A stretch of 64,000 nt of DNA from the NCBI RefSeq assembly GCF_015561195.1, contig NZ_JADMSU010000004.1, forward strand, positions 1 to 64,000, written 5' to 3'. Positions 40,854 through 51,079 of this stretch are shown in pieces. A program made the position numbers and the translations under genes. This DNA comes from Collinsella aerofaciens. GTDB lineage: Bacteria > Actinomycetota > Coriobacteriia > Coriobacteriales > Coriobacteriaceae. Position 1 is the stretch's first letter. Each line of letters starts with the position of its first letter. The notes beneath the pieces are model-generated. The model did no database searches. It saw nothing but the letters and a program-made list of their open reading frames with translations, and was not told the DNA's origin.

Positions 40854-42281
40854 TTAGGCCTCCATCTCGGCGAGCTCCTCCTTGGAGAAGCCAGAGACAA
40901 AGACGACGGCAGCGGCGATGACAAAGGAGATAGCCATACCGACGATAGCCCAGACGGTGTTCATCTGGCCACCCTGCAGGTAGTTGGTGAAGACCAGGAA
41001 GTTGGAGGCACCGCCTGCGAGGTAGTAGGTAACACCCATGAGGCCGGAGAACACAGCGCCGATAGCACCGCCGATGAACATGCCAAACATGGTGCGACGG
41101 AAGCGCATGAGGATACCGAAGAGCGCGGGCTCGGTGACGCCGCCGGCGATAGCGGAGATGACGTAGCCGATGGCGAGAGACTTCTCGTCGGGGTTCTTCA
41201 TCTTGAGGAAGGCACCGAAGGCGCAGCCCCAGACAGCGGCCATAGCGCAGTTGGTGGAAACGAAGACGAAGGGGTCGTAACCGGCAGCGATGATCTGAAC
41301 CTGGGCGAGCAGGATGACGGGCATGTGCATGCCGCAGACCACGAAGAGCTGCCAGAAGGCGCCGAGGACGGCCATGACGATCAGGATGCCGATGCCGCCA
41401 AGGTCAGCAAGGCCGAAGAGGGCGTTGGCGATCAGCGTACCGATCTCGTTGCCGATCGGAGCGAGGACGATAAAGGCGATGGGGATGGTAACGATCATGG
41501 TGCAGAACGGCGTGAAGACCGTGGAGAGCACGTCGGGCATGACCTTCTTAAAGAACTTCTCGACGAAGTAGAGGACGGGCACCGAAAGGATGATCGGCAG
41601 GACGGACTGCTGATAGTTGGCAGCGGCGATCTGGATGCCATAGACGGAGATGATTCCGCCGCCCTCCTGGGTGGCGACGCTCACCACGGAAGGAGCCATG
41701 AGGGCGCCACCGAGCAGCATGCCGAGCACCGGGCTGGCGCCGAGCTTCTTAGCGGCGGCATAGCCCAGGTAGATGGGGATAAAGGTGAACGTTGCCTCGT
41801 AGAGCGTGGTGTAGAGGAACGTATAGGTCGGGTCGTCGGCCGAGAGCACACCGAGCATGGTGGGACCGAGGACGGCCGCGATGGTGCGGAACAGACCGCC
41901 GGCCATGAGCAGCGGGATGAGCTGGGTCATGGAGCCGGACAGATAGTCGAGGATGATGTTCGGCAGGTTCTTGAGCTCGAACTTCTCCTTGGGAGCATCG
42001 AGGTTCTCGTTGACGGCCTCACCCTGCTTGACGCCGGAGATGGCGACGAACTCGGCGAGCACCTTGGGCACGTTCTGGCCGATGATGACCTGGAGCTGGC
42101 TGCCGGCGAACTGGCAACCCAGAACACCCTTGACCTTCTTGATCTTCTCCACGTCAACCTTGTTGTTATCCTTGAGCGTCAGACGCAGGCGCGTCATGCA
42201 GTTGGTGGCGACGGTGACATTCTCCGCACCGCCCACGAGCTCGAGGACATCGGTGGCAATCTGCTTGTTATCTACTGCCAT
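40854..42281 (-). CDS. PTS beta-glucoside-type EIIBC permease
   Basis: A 475-residue sugar transporter that phosphorylates its substrate on import. EIIB (1-85) has the phospho-cysteine Cys28 in ATNCMTRLRLTL. EIIC (about 105-470) has about ten membrane helices and the conserved GGVTEPALFG. It is like BglF/sucrose-family permeases but lacks the C-terminal EIIA, which the EIIA at 28475 could provide. The start is at 42281 (GGGAGGGG upstream). A GTAAAC/GTTTAC palindrome upstream may bind the LacI regulator at 56144. Confidence 0.92.
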   Translation of the reverse strand: MAVDNKQIATDVLELVGGAENVTVATNCMTRLRLTLKDNNKVDVEKIKKVKGVLGCQFAGSQLQVIIGQNVPKVLAEFVAISGVKQGEAVNENLDAPKEKFELKNLPNIILDYLSGSMTQLIPLLMAGGLFRTIAAVLGPTMLGVLSADDPTYTFLYTTLYEATFTFIPIYLGYAAAKKLGASPVLGMLLGGALMAPSVVSVATQEGGGIISVYGIQIAAANYQQSVLPIILSVPVLYFVEKFFKKVMPDVLSTVFTPFCTMIVTIPIAFIVLAPIGNEIGTLIANALFGLADLGGIGILIVMAVLGAFWQLFVVCGMHMPVILLAQVQIIAAGYDPFVFVSTNCAMAAVWGCAFGAFLKMKNPDEKSLAIGYVISAIAGGVTEPALFGILMRFRRTMFGMFIGGAIGAVFSGLMGVTYYLAGGASNFLVFTNYLQGGQMNTVWAIVGMAISFVIAAAVVFVSGFSKEELAEMEA

Positions 42282-42387
42282 GGGACCCCTCCCCATATCT
42301 TCGTGTGCCTGGTCGTTCGTTCGCAGGCACGCCTTTGGCCCGGCGACTATAACCCCTTACGGTTGCCGGACCCTTGGATACGCTTTT

Positions 42388-42404
42388 GTAAACAAGGTGT
42401 TTAC
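42388..42404 (-). promoter_or_regulatory. LacI-type operator candidate, PTS gene
   Basis: GTAAAC-AAGGT-GTTTAC, a perfect 6-bp inverted repeat, 107 bp upstream of the EIIBC start, with two further GTTTAC half-sites at about 42410 and 42425. Confidence 0.5.
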
Positions 42405-42624
42405 TGAACGTTTACGGGCTTTAGTTTACACGGAGCGCCGAATTTATGGCAATTTTGCCGTCTACAGTCCGGTGAACGGTAGGAAATCGGGAGTGAGCGT
42501 ATTTAAATGGCGGGAGATGGTCTCCTTGACCGTCTATTGATATATGGCTCTTTACGTGGGCTTTTATTTTGATAAATACCTCTATGACCTGTTAACTCAT
42601 CAACAGAAGCCCTGCTAGAAGCTA

Positions 42625-42723
42625 GTAAACATATGTTTAGTAGTTCACGACGTGTTCAATTTTGCCGTTTACCGAGTTCATCTGGTTATTCTTCAATTTT
42701 AGATTACACTAAACATGTTTAGT
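42625..42723 (+). promoter_or_regulatory. Two LacI-type operator candidates, esterase gene
   Basis: TAAACATATGTTTA (42625-42638) and the perfect 16-bp palindrome ACTAAACATGTTTAGT (42708-42723). They lie in the AT-rich promoter region of the divergent esterase gene. Similar AAAC/GTTT palindromes precede the isomerase operon and lacI near 56-57 kb. No gene is seen in 42282-42771. Confidence 0.55.
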
Positions 42724-42771
42724 TTGTATTGCCGCTTTTGTTTCCCACTAGCGGCGCAAGGGAGGCAGCTC

Positions 42772-44109
42772 ATGGAACTCAAATTGTGTACCTACGCAAC
42801 CGTCACCACCTTGGGCGACTTTGGCCCCTGGATCAGCAAGGTCGTACTCGACCTGCCCTGCACCGTGCGCGCCAACGACATCGACGCGAACACCTTCCAT
42901 ATATATGTAGAGCGTCACGAACGCTCGGGCGAGGTTCTGATGCGCAAGGAGCGCGGCGCCGACCATGCCGCGCCCTCCGTGGGTTACATCGACATTCTCG
43001 CCGCATATCCGTGCGACGAGAACGGACGTAAGCTCGCCGTGGGCACCCATGTGGCGCTCGAGGTCGCCGAGCAGCGCCTGACCAAAAAGATCGAAGGCGG
43101 CGTCATGGGCTCGCGCATGCTCGATGACCAGCTGCGCATCACGCAGCTCACAGCTCTTCCCGGCAACGACGGCGACGATCCCACCTGCGGCCTGGTCTTC
43201 GACACCTGCCGTGGCGATATCTGCCCCGCGCTCAAAGGCTGGAGCAACGCCACGCAAAAGACCGCCGTCGACGGCATCGCGCTCGAATACGGCTTCTTTG
43301 AGCCCAGCTTTAAGGCCGAAGACTCGGCATGCTTCAACCCCTTTGCGCCCGAGGCGACGGTCGTGCCCCAAAAGGCACCGCTCGTGGTGTATCTGCACGG
43401 CGCCGGCGAGGGCAAGGGCGCCACGCAGGGCGAAGGCGCCACGCGCGCCTATATCGGCAACCGCGTGACGGCCATTAGCCAGGCGCAGATCCAGCGCTAC
43501 TTTGGCGGCTTTGCCTGGGTGCTCGTGCCGCAGTCGCCCACGTTTTGGATGGACAACGGCGTCGAGCAACTCGGTCGCTCCAACCAGAGCATCTACTCCT
43601 CCGTGCTCAAGGCGCTTATCGACGAGTTTGTCGCCGAGCATGCCGACCGCATCGACACCGACCGCATCGTGGTCGCCGGTCTTTCCAACGGCGGCTTTAT
43701 GACCCTGCGCCTGTGCGCCGACTACCCCGATTTCTTCGCCGCGGGCCTTCCCTGCTGCGCCCCGTGGTACAACGCCACGGACGAGGACGTGGCCGCGCTC
43801 GCCAAGACGCCGCTGTGGTTTACGCATTCCAAGGGCGACGAGCTTGTGTCACCGCAACAGACCGTGCTGCCGCTCACGGCGCGCCTGCGCGATGCCGGCG
43901 CCAACGTGCACCTTACGTACTTTAGCCATGTCGAGGACCTGACCGGCGTGTATCGCGAGGCCGACGGCTCGGCCAAAAAGACGTTCAACCACGGCGTGTG
44001 GATCCACCAATTCAACGACCTGTGTTATCAAGACTTCGACGGGGGCAACGTACTCATCGACGGCGAGCCGGTGGGCTGCTGGGAGTGGTCGGCCAGGGTT
44101 TCGAGGTAA
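42772..44109 (+). CDS. Cytoplasmic esterase/peptidase of the alpha/beta-hydrolase fold
   Basis: A 445-residue protein. An N-terminal beta-rich domain (about 1-190) precedes an alpha/beta-hydrolase domain beginning APLVVYLHGAGEGKG. The nucleophile Ser is in VAGLSNGGFM, the probable Asp in HSKGDELVSP and the His in FNHGVWIHQF. It resembles prolyl-oligopeptidase or polyhydroxybutyrate-depolymerase-like esterases. No signal peptide is seen. The start is at 42772 (AGGGAGG upstream). It is divergent from the PTS gene with shared operator-like palindromes, so it may deacylate an imported glycoside. The substrate is unknown. Confidence 0.8.
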   Translation: MELKLCTYATVTTLGDFGPWISKVVLDLPCTVRANDIDANTFHIYVERHERSGEVLMRKERGADHAAPSVGYIDILAAYPCDENGRKLAVGTHVALEVAEQRLTKKIEGGVMGSRMLDDQLRITQLTALPGNDGDDPTCGLVFDTCRGDICPALKGWSNATQKTAVDGIALEYGFFEPSFKAEDSACFNPFAPEATVVPQKAPLVVYLHGAGEGKGATQGEGATRAYIGNRVTAISQAQIQRYFGGFAWVLVPQSPTFWMDNGVEQLGRSNQSIYSSVLKALIDEFVAEHADRIDTDRIVVAGLSNGGFMTLRLCADYPDFFAAGLPCCAPWYNATDEDVAALAKTPLWFTHSKGDELVSPQQTVLPLTARLRDAGANVHLTYFSHVEDLTGVYREADGSAKKTFNHGVWIHQFNDLCYQDFDGGNVLIDGEPVGCWEWSARVSR

Positions 44110-44119
44110 CCATCCCATC

Positions 44120-44245
44120 GGGGGCTCTGACCTTTAGTTTTGTAAACGTCCTCGCGCATGAGCCCCGCTTATCCTGCTCCTTCGGAGCATCGGATAAGCG
44201 GGCTCGCGCTGCGGAATGTTTACAAAACTAAAGGTCAGAGCCCCC
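44120..44245 (+). repeat. Long-stem nested hairpin after the esterase gene
   Basis: Perfect 28-bp arms at 44120-44147 and 44218-44245 (start GGGGGCTCTGACC), internal loops, and an inner stem CCGCTTATC/GATAAGCGG closed by GCTCC-TTC-GGAGC. It begins 10 bases after a stop codon. The 126-bp layout resembles family F but the sequence is unrelated. Confidence 0.8.
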
Positions 44246-44374
44246 TAAGTCAACGTTGTTCGAAACGCTGGCCGGCCGCTTCTAGCGGGCCGCCGGGTCG
44301 GTGGCGATGGGGGCGTGGGTCCCGTCTTGCCTTGCGCGTAACTGGCTGAAATGATTTTGGTTGGAGCTGTTCCT

Positions 44375-45886
44375 ATGTCCCAGAAGTTGACTCGGGTGAT
44401 TGTTACTACCGATATGGAAGTCGACGATATGAACTCGCTTGTTCATTTGGCTCTGTATCTTAACTTGCTTGATGTGCAGGCTGTGGTGTACACGGCTTCG
44501 CAGTATCACTTTCTCGGGAATGGGGTTCATACGCTCGGTGAGGTGAATCCGCATTGGCGGACCAAAGGGCGGCGCTCTTATGAGTGGGCTGTTGTGCCTC
44601 ATGAACCCGATCCGCTGGCTGGGGAGCTTCGTGAGTATCGTCCGTTTCCCGAGCATTGGATTGAGAGTCTCTGGAGTAATGAATATACCCAGGCTTGGCC
44701 GCAGCTGCAGGCAAATGCGGACGCCGCCGGTGAACCGCCGTTTCCCACGCCTGCCCAGATGATCGAGCGTACGTTTGTGGGAAATGTTGCCTTTGAGGGT
44801 GATGTGACTGAGGAAACTGAGGGGTCGCGCGTCATCGCCGATGCCATCATGGACGACGACCCCTGCACGCTGTGGCTGCTCAGCTGGGGTGGTATGAATA
44901 CGATCGTTCGCGCCCTCATGAGTATTGCCGAGCGTTATCGAGCCACGCCCGAGTGGCCCACTGTGCAGCAGCGGGTCTATCAGAAAGTGCGCGTGATGGG
45001 CGTTGCCGATGGTGTGGGGCAGGATAACTCGTGGCTCGACCATGGGCGCGAGCTCTTTCCCGAGCTCATCTTTTGGCGTGTGCCCTATATGTATGGCGGC
45101 TATGTCGACGCCAAAATGGCTCAGCCCGATACGCTGCCGCTATTTAAGGCTCCTTGGCCTGAGCGGAATCTCACGCAGGACAACGGACCCCTCATGGCAC
45201 GCTATATGCTCTATGGCGATGGTAAGGTCTACGAAAACGAGCCCGAGCGCTTTCAGTTTGGCAAGCATGCCCGTCTGGATTGGGGCCTAGAAGGCATGCC
45301 CGCGGTGCAGTTTGAGCGCGGCGATTTTATGGCCGAAGGCGACAGCATGACCTATATTCCGCTGCTTCCGTTTGGCCTGCGCGGTATCGACGACCGCGAC
45401 TTCGATACGCTGCTGGGCCGCATGTTTTTTGATGGGCATCCCGATGCGAACGCGCCCGCCGGTTTTGCCTCCATCGGCACGCCCGCAGACGACAATCTCA
45501 ATCCCTATCTGCGTGCCTATCAGGAAGACTTTGCCGCCCGCGCGCAATGGTGTGCCCATGATCCGGCCATCTGCTCGCATCCGGCACATGTTATCGAGGT
45601 CACGGCCGACCGCAGCGCCACAGCCGGCGAGCGCGTCAACCTTACAGCGACCATCGTCGACCCCGACGGCAAGGGCTTCGATGCACATTGGGATGTGGCC
45701 GTAGACCCATCGAGCTATGCAGGCGTCCAGGATCTGTCGATGTGGCAAGAATGCACGGTAGGCACCGCTTTCATCGTGCCCGCCGACGCACGACCCGGCG
45801 ACCGCTTCGTGCTCACCCTCACCGTCCAGACGCGCGCCGAGCGCCCCTGCACCCGCTACGCCCAGGTCGCTGTAACCGTGGCATAA
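44375..45886 (+). CDS. DUF1593 nucleoside-hydrolase-like protein
   Basis: A 503-residue protein. The N-terminal part (about 1-330) begins RVIVTTDMEVDDMNSLVHLA, a variant of the nucleoside-hydrolase DxDxxxDD motif seen in DUF1593 proteins, with a LWLLSWGGMNTI strand. The C-terminal about 100 residues form a beta-sandwich (VIEVTADRSATAGERVNLTA). DUF1593 proteins are found with polysaccharide genes and their reaction is not established. There is no signal peptide. GGAG precedes the ATG at 44375. Confidence 0.78.
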   Translation: MSQKLTRVIVTTDMEVDDMNSLVHLALYLNLLDVQAVVYTASQYHFLGNGVHTLGEVNPHWRTKGRRSYEWAVVPHEPDPLAGELREYRPFPEHWIESLWSNEYTQAWPQLQANADAAGEPPFPTPAQMIERTFVGNVAFEGDVTEETEGSRVIADAIMDDDPCTLWLLSWGGMNTIVRALMSIAERYRATPEWPTVQQRVYQKVRVMGVADGVGQDNSWLDHGRELFPELIFWRVPYMYGGYVDAKMAQPDTLPLFKAPWPERNLTQDNGPLMARYMLYGDGKVYENEPERFQFGKHARLDWGLEGMPAVQFERGDFMAEGDSMTYIPLLPFGLRGIDDRDFDTLLGRMFFDGHPDANAPAGFASIGTPADDNLNPYLRAYQEDFAARAQWCAHDPAICSHPAHVIEVTADRSATAGERVNLTATIVDPDGKGFDAHWDVAVDPSSYAGVQDLSMWQECTVGTAFIVPADARPGDRFVLTLTVQTRAERPCTRYAQVAVTVA

Positions 45887-45992
45887 CAAGGACGGCGTCC
45901 ACATTCGACAGCCGCCACATTCGGCAAGGAGTGTCCCCAACTGCCACTCATTTAAGTACGTCCCCAATGAGTGCCTAGGACACCCAAACAAC

Positions 45993-46056
45993 GAGAGTGG
46001 ATAATCTCCCACTTTGAGCCCACAAACAGGCTAAAAACGGGAGATTATCCACTCTC
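45993..46056. repeat. Family C hairpin, copy 3, with family D fragments
   Basis: Arms as in copy 1. Flanking 45919-45975 and 46070-46220 hold family D strings (GTCCCCAACTGCC, GTCCCCAATGAGTG) and an inverted repeat GGACGTTCTT/AAGAACGTCC at 46075-46110. The AT-rich 46220-46340 is probably the promoter of the next gene. Confidence 0.82.
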
Positions 46057-46340
46057 ATTCTGCGGGCACTCATTGGACGTTCTTAAATGACTAGTCAAAC
46101 AAGAACGTCCAAGTGCAAAATGGGGCGCCGTCGGAATATCCAGGCGGCGCCTCTTGCGCTGAACTGCTCCCAGAGGAGAAAAATACCTGCAACCAGTCGT
46201 TTAAGAACGTCCCCAAGTGCCAACTCAGACAGTAGATGTTTAATATGTTTCGTTAATTGAAATGCGTAAATATGGTTAATCAAAGAGTTGAAGTTTGGTT
46301 AAATAATAACTGTAAATTCGGTTAAGCGCACTGGTAAACA

Positions 46341-47618
46341 ATGGTGAAAATTATGCCAAAGAAGTACTACACTAGAATTATCGAAAATGAGCTCGACCAG
46401 CTGCTGGGCATATTCGGTGCCGTTCTCATCGAAGGACCGAAATGGTGCGGGAAGACGACCACAGCCGAGACCCGTGCGGCGTCCAGGCTCCTTCTCATGG
46501 ACCCGTCCCGCAACTTCGAGAATCGCTTGCGTGCCGAGACGGACCCGGCGCTTGCCGTTTCCGGCGAGGTGCCACGGCTAATTGACGAGTGGCAGGAGGT
46601 TCCGAAACTTTGGGACGCGGCACGGTTTGAGTGTGACAACCGTGGCGGTGAGCCTGGCCAGTTCATATTTACGGGGTCGGCAACACCGCGAGACGACAAA
46701 CGTCCGATGCACAGTGGCGCTGGAAGGTTCGCCAAACTGCGCATGGGTACCATGACGCTTTTCGAACTTGGGAAATCCAGCGGTGCAGTTAAGCTATCGG
46801 GCATTATTTCTGGCAAAAGGTTCAATGGCGCTTTTGGATCGCTGGATTCTGCCTCGATTGCCGAGTGCGTTGTTCGTGGTGGATGGCCTGCGGCGGTCGG
46901 ACACGATGCGCGGGCTGCGTCCGCGATGGCCAAACGATACATCGACATAGTTGCCGAAGAAGATTTGTCCCGTGTCGACGGCTCTCGCCGCGACCCTGAA
47001 AAGGTCAAAGCTGTCATTGAATCGCTTGCGCGCAATGAATCCACTTTGGCGACACTCAAAACGCTCGTAGCCGATCTTGGTGGAGAGGTGTCGAGACAAA
47101 CGGCGTCATCATACATATCTCTTCTCGCTCGGGTTAATTTCGTTCGCGATATTCCCGCATGGAACCCTGCAATGAGATCTCCAGTGCACCTAAGAGAATC
47201 GAAGAAGCATCATCTCGCTGACCCGTCACTAGCGGCCGCTGCGCTCGGGGCGACTCCGGAGACATTACTGCTGGACTTCAAGACGCTTGGACTGCTTTTC
47301 GAATCGTTGGCCCTTCATGATTTGTGGGTTTATGCGCAAGCAAATGGAATGGGTCTCTATCACTATCACGATTCTCGCGATCTAGAGGTCGATGCAGTCA
47401 TTGCGGCTCCCGGTGGAACGTGGATTCCGATCGAAGTTAAACTCAGCTCTGCTCAAATCGAAGAGGCGTCTGACAGTCTCGTTGCTGTCGAGAAGCGTAT
47501 GGTCGCTGCCGGAAACAACCCGCCAGTTTCGAAAGTCGCAATCATTGGATTTGGCTCACAAGCCTATGTCACTGACCGCGGCGTCCAAGTTGTTCCGCTG
47601 GATGTTCTCGCGCCGTAG
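46341..47618 (+). CDS. AAA_14/DUF4143 ATPase
   Basis: A 425-residue member of the DUF4143 ATPase group. The AAA_14 domain has Walker A GPKWCGKTT (about 32-40), Walker B RLIDEWQEV and sensor IFTGSATP. The C-terminal DUF4143 part has a PD-(D/E)xK-like LEVDAV...IPIEVKLSSA motif. Such proteins are widespread accessory genes of unclear role, often horizontally moved. Codon use appears less GC-biased than its neighbours. The start is uncertain (ATG at 46341 or 46353), as no good ribosome site is seen. Confidence 0.85.
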   Translation: MVKIMPKKYYTRIIENELDQLLGIFGAVLIEGPKWCGKTTTAETRAASRLLLMDPSRNFENRLRAETDPALAVSGEVPRLIDEWQEVPKLWDAARFECDNRGGEPGQFIFTGSATPRDDKRPMHSGAGRFAKLRMGTMTLFELGKSSGAVKLSGIISGKRFNGAFGSLDSASIAECVVRGGWPAAVGHDARAASAMAKRYIDIVAEEDLSRVDGSRRDPEKVKAVIESLARNESTLATLKTLVADLGGEVSRQTASSYISLLARVNFVRDIPAWNPAMRSPVHLRESKKHHLADPSLAAAALGATPETLLLDFKTLGLLFESLALHDLWVYAQANGMGLYHYHDSRDLEVDAVIAAPGGTWIPIEVKLSSAQIEEASDSLVAVEKRMVAAGNNPPVSKVAIIGFGSQAYVTDRGVQVVPLDVLAP

Positions 47619-47665
47619 TGCAATTGCAAGTTTTAACTTCTTTTGCTTTCTTTCACTTCTTTTAA

Positions 47666-47706
47666 CAAGACACCCGGCGGGCATAAGCTGCTCGCCGGGT
47701 GTCTTG
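47666..47706. terminator. Hairpin after the ATPase gene
   Basis: CAAGACACCCGGCG pairs with CGCCGGGTGTCTTG, 47 bases after the stop. The T-rich side is on the minus strand, so it may end transcripts from either direction. Confidence 0.6.
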
Positions 47707-47757
47707 GTTAGGACGTTACAAAGCAGGACTTCCGAAACACGGCGGTCAGGTCCGCCT

Positions 47758-49304
<1,547 letters not shown>

Positions 49305-49374
49305 TCACACGCTGTTTGTCGTGGCTTCAGTATCCCCGCAAATAGGGCCTCGCTCAACGGCAACGGCGCAGGCC

Positions 49375-49434
49375 GACACTTCTTTTCGCGCACAGGCGCC
49401 CCGCAGCCGCCCCCGTATGACACTTTTTGATACC
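49375..49434 (-). promoter_or_regulatory. Bipartite GH1 control element, copy 2
   Basis: On the minus strand GGTATCAAAAAGTGT, then GCGAAAAGAAGTGTC, then exactly 40 bases to a candidate -10 GATACT (with TTGAGC 17 bases before it). Compare 30675-30733. Confidence 0.6.
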
Positions 49435-49451
49435 TGCCCGCCCAAACCGCC

Positions 49452-49636
49452 AACCACCACAAAGGGGACAGGCACCTTTGTGGTGGTTTGGGCAGGTTTG
49501 TCTCGATCTGTAACAGGTAGACCGCCAAAACCGGGCCTGGTGTTACAGATCGAGATCTTTCGGGCACCCTCTGCGGTTTATCTCAATCTGTAACAGGAAG
49601 AGACGATTTGGCCCGTCAGATGTTACAGATCGAGAC
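49452..49636. repeat. Family B (inverted) and family A pair, cluster 3
   Basis: A family B palindrome at 49452-49488 in the opposite orientation to the others, then family A copies at 49500-49556 and 49580-49636 with a 23-bp linker. The second A copy ends 14 bases from a minus-strand stop codon. Nothing coding is seen in 49293-49650. Confidence 0.85.
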
Positions 49637-49650
49637 AAACAGGAAGCCCC

Positions 49651-50295
49651 CTAGTCGCAGGTGATGTCGAGGTTCTTGCCGATGAGGCCCACGTAGCCGC
49701 CCTCGGCTGCCTTGGGGCTGTCGGCGTGGCAGAGAACCCATTTGTCAGCCTTCCAGTAGCAGTAGTTGTCGCCGACCGCGGGCATGTTGGCTGCGGCCTC
49801 GGGGCGCGGACCATTGGTGCCGGCGGGCAGCGCAACCATCACTTGGAAGCCGCCGTCGTCGACCATGCAGGGCGTGTAGTGAAGTGTGGTGTTGAAGACT
49901 TCGACGACCGTACCCGCCGGCACGCGGAACGCCTTGACGCACGCGGTGTCGAGCTTGCCATCCTCGATCTCCCAGCGATGCGCCACGAGCAGGATAAAGT
50001 CGCGGGCGCCCAGGTTAAACTCGCTGGCGCGGTGATACTCCAGGCAGTTGAGGCGCGTGTTGTGGCCGTTGCACCAGCCCAGCTGGAAGGGACGGCCGCC
50101 GTACATGAGAAAGCCCAGCTTATCGGCATCCTTGACGCCCTCGAGCTCCGGCGCACTTGCTACGTACTTGCTGCCCTCGGGAATGGGCGTGGCAGAGAGC
50201 GCCTCGAGCACGGGCGACGTGAGCTCGGACGGAACGTTATCCCAAACGTTGCCATAGGATTTGAACTCGGGATCGTTGACAGAGTAGATATGCAT
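49651..50295 (-). CDS. DUF4867 family protein
   Basis: A 214-residue cytoplasmic protein with a cupin-like, beta-rich sequence (FRVPAGTVVEVFNTTLHYTP, then GGFQVMVALPAGTNGP), matching the general look of DUF4867 proteins found in carbohydrate clusters. The function is unknown; a sugar isomerase or epimerase role is possible. The start is at 50295 (AGGAG upstream). It appears monocistronic, between family A repeats and luxS. Confidence 0.7.
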   Translation of the reverse strand: MHIYSVNDPEFKSYGNVWDNVPSELTSPVLEALSATPIPEGSKYVASAPELEGVKDADKLGFLMYGGRPFQLGWCNGHNTRLNCLEYHRASEFNLGARDFILLVAHRWEIEDGKLDTACVKAFRVPAGTVVEVFNTTLHYTPCMVDDGGFQVMVALPAGTNGPRPEAAANMPAVGDNYCYWKADKWVLCHADSPKAAEGGYVGLIGKNLDITCD

Positions 50296-50379
50296 GTTCA
50301 CTCCTGTTCGTTTATGTGATAGTACGAACATTCTAGAACAAACATGAGCGATTTTGAACGCTCATCCCGACCACTCAAC

Positions 50380-50410
50380 AAAAAGGCGCCCCGCATAAGC
50401 GAAGGCGCCC
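50380..50410 (-). terminator. Terminator of luxS
   Basis: GGCGCC-stemmed hairpin (GGCGCCTTCGC/GCGGGGCGCC) followed by TTTTTG on the minus strand, 29 bases after the luxS stop. Confidence 0.88.
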
Positions 50411-50438
50411 AATGCGCGCGTTTTGGACGATAAAGCCC

Positions 50439-50927
50439 TTACGCCTGCTGATAGTGCAGGTGCTTCTCGTCGATATTGGCCAGATCGCGGTCGAGATAGC
50501 GACGCGCGAGCCAGTTTGCCATGGGGAGGTTCTGGTCCAGGTAGTTACCGCACTCCTCGGGAGCGGCACCGGGAACATCGCCCTCAAAGCCCGCGACAAA
50601 CTCGAACAGCTCGCGCACGAGCGGCAAGATCTCCTCGCTCGTCAGCTCACCAAAAACGACGAGGTAAAAGCCCGTGCGGCAGCCCATGGGGCCAAAGTAG
50701 ACAATGCGGCTCGACCACTCGGCATGATTGCGAAGGAACGTCGCGCCCAGGTGCTCGATGGTGTGGCACTCGGCCGTGTTCATGACCGGCTCCTTGTTGG
50801 GCGTGGTCAGGCGCAGGTCAAACGTGGTGACGGCGGCACCGGTCGCCGGATCGCGGTCGATGCGGCTCACGTACACGCCAGGCTCAAGCAGCAGATGGTC
50901 AACGGAAAAACTCGCGATGCGCTCCAT
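50439..50927 (-). CDS. luxS: S-ribosylhomocysteine lyase LuxS
   Basis: A 162-residue metalloenzyme that splits S-ribosylhomocysteine to homocysteine and the AI-2 precursor DPD. Metal ligands His55, His59 (CHTIEH) and Cys126 (EECGNYLDQN) and the catalytic Cys83 (GPMGCRTGFYL) are present. An extended -10 (TGGTATGAT) lies upstream. Its 5' leader includes the last of four alternating hairpin segments described for 50954-51067. Confidence 0.96.
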   Translation of the reverse strand: MERIASFSVDHLLLEPGVYVSRIDRDPATGAAVTTFDLRLTTPNKEPVMNTAECHTIEHLGATFLRNHAEWSSRIVYFGPMGCRTGFYLVVFGELTSEEILPLVRELFEFVAGFEGDVPGAAPEECGNYLDQNLPMANWLARRYLDRDLANIDEKHLHYQQA

Positions 50928-50953
50928 GGCAGATCCTCTCGGTAGTCAATTTA

Positions 50954-51067
50954 GGACGGGGCTCTTTTAGCTAGTTGGAATGGTCGCACCAATCATACCA
51001 GTCAAAAAAGCCCCGTCCCAAATGAGCTACCCGGGACGGGGAACAATGAGTTTTTTATCCCCGTCCC
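50954..51067 (-). terminator. Four-segment alternating hairpin array between kinase and luxS
   Basis: On the minus strand four alternating copies occur: GGGACGGGG (51059-51067), CCCCGTCCC (51033-51041), GGGACGGGGC (51010-51019) and AGCCCCGTCC (50954-50963). Segments two and three form a hairpin followed directly by TTTTTTG, a strong terminator for the kinase operon. Segment one could sequester two, and four could sequester three. Confidence 0.75.
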
Positions 51068-51079
51068 AGAATAATCATG

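Noticed and set aside
46341-47618. AAA_14 protein as part of an anti-phage defence system
   Set aside because: No partner toxin, nuclease or methylase is adjacent. The family alone does not support a defence call.
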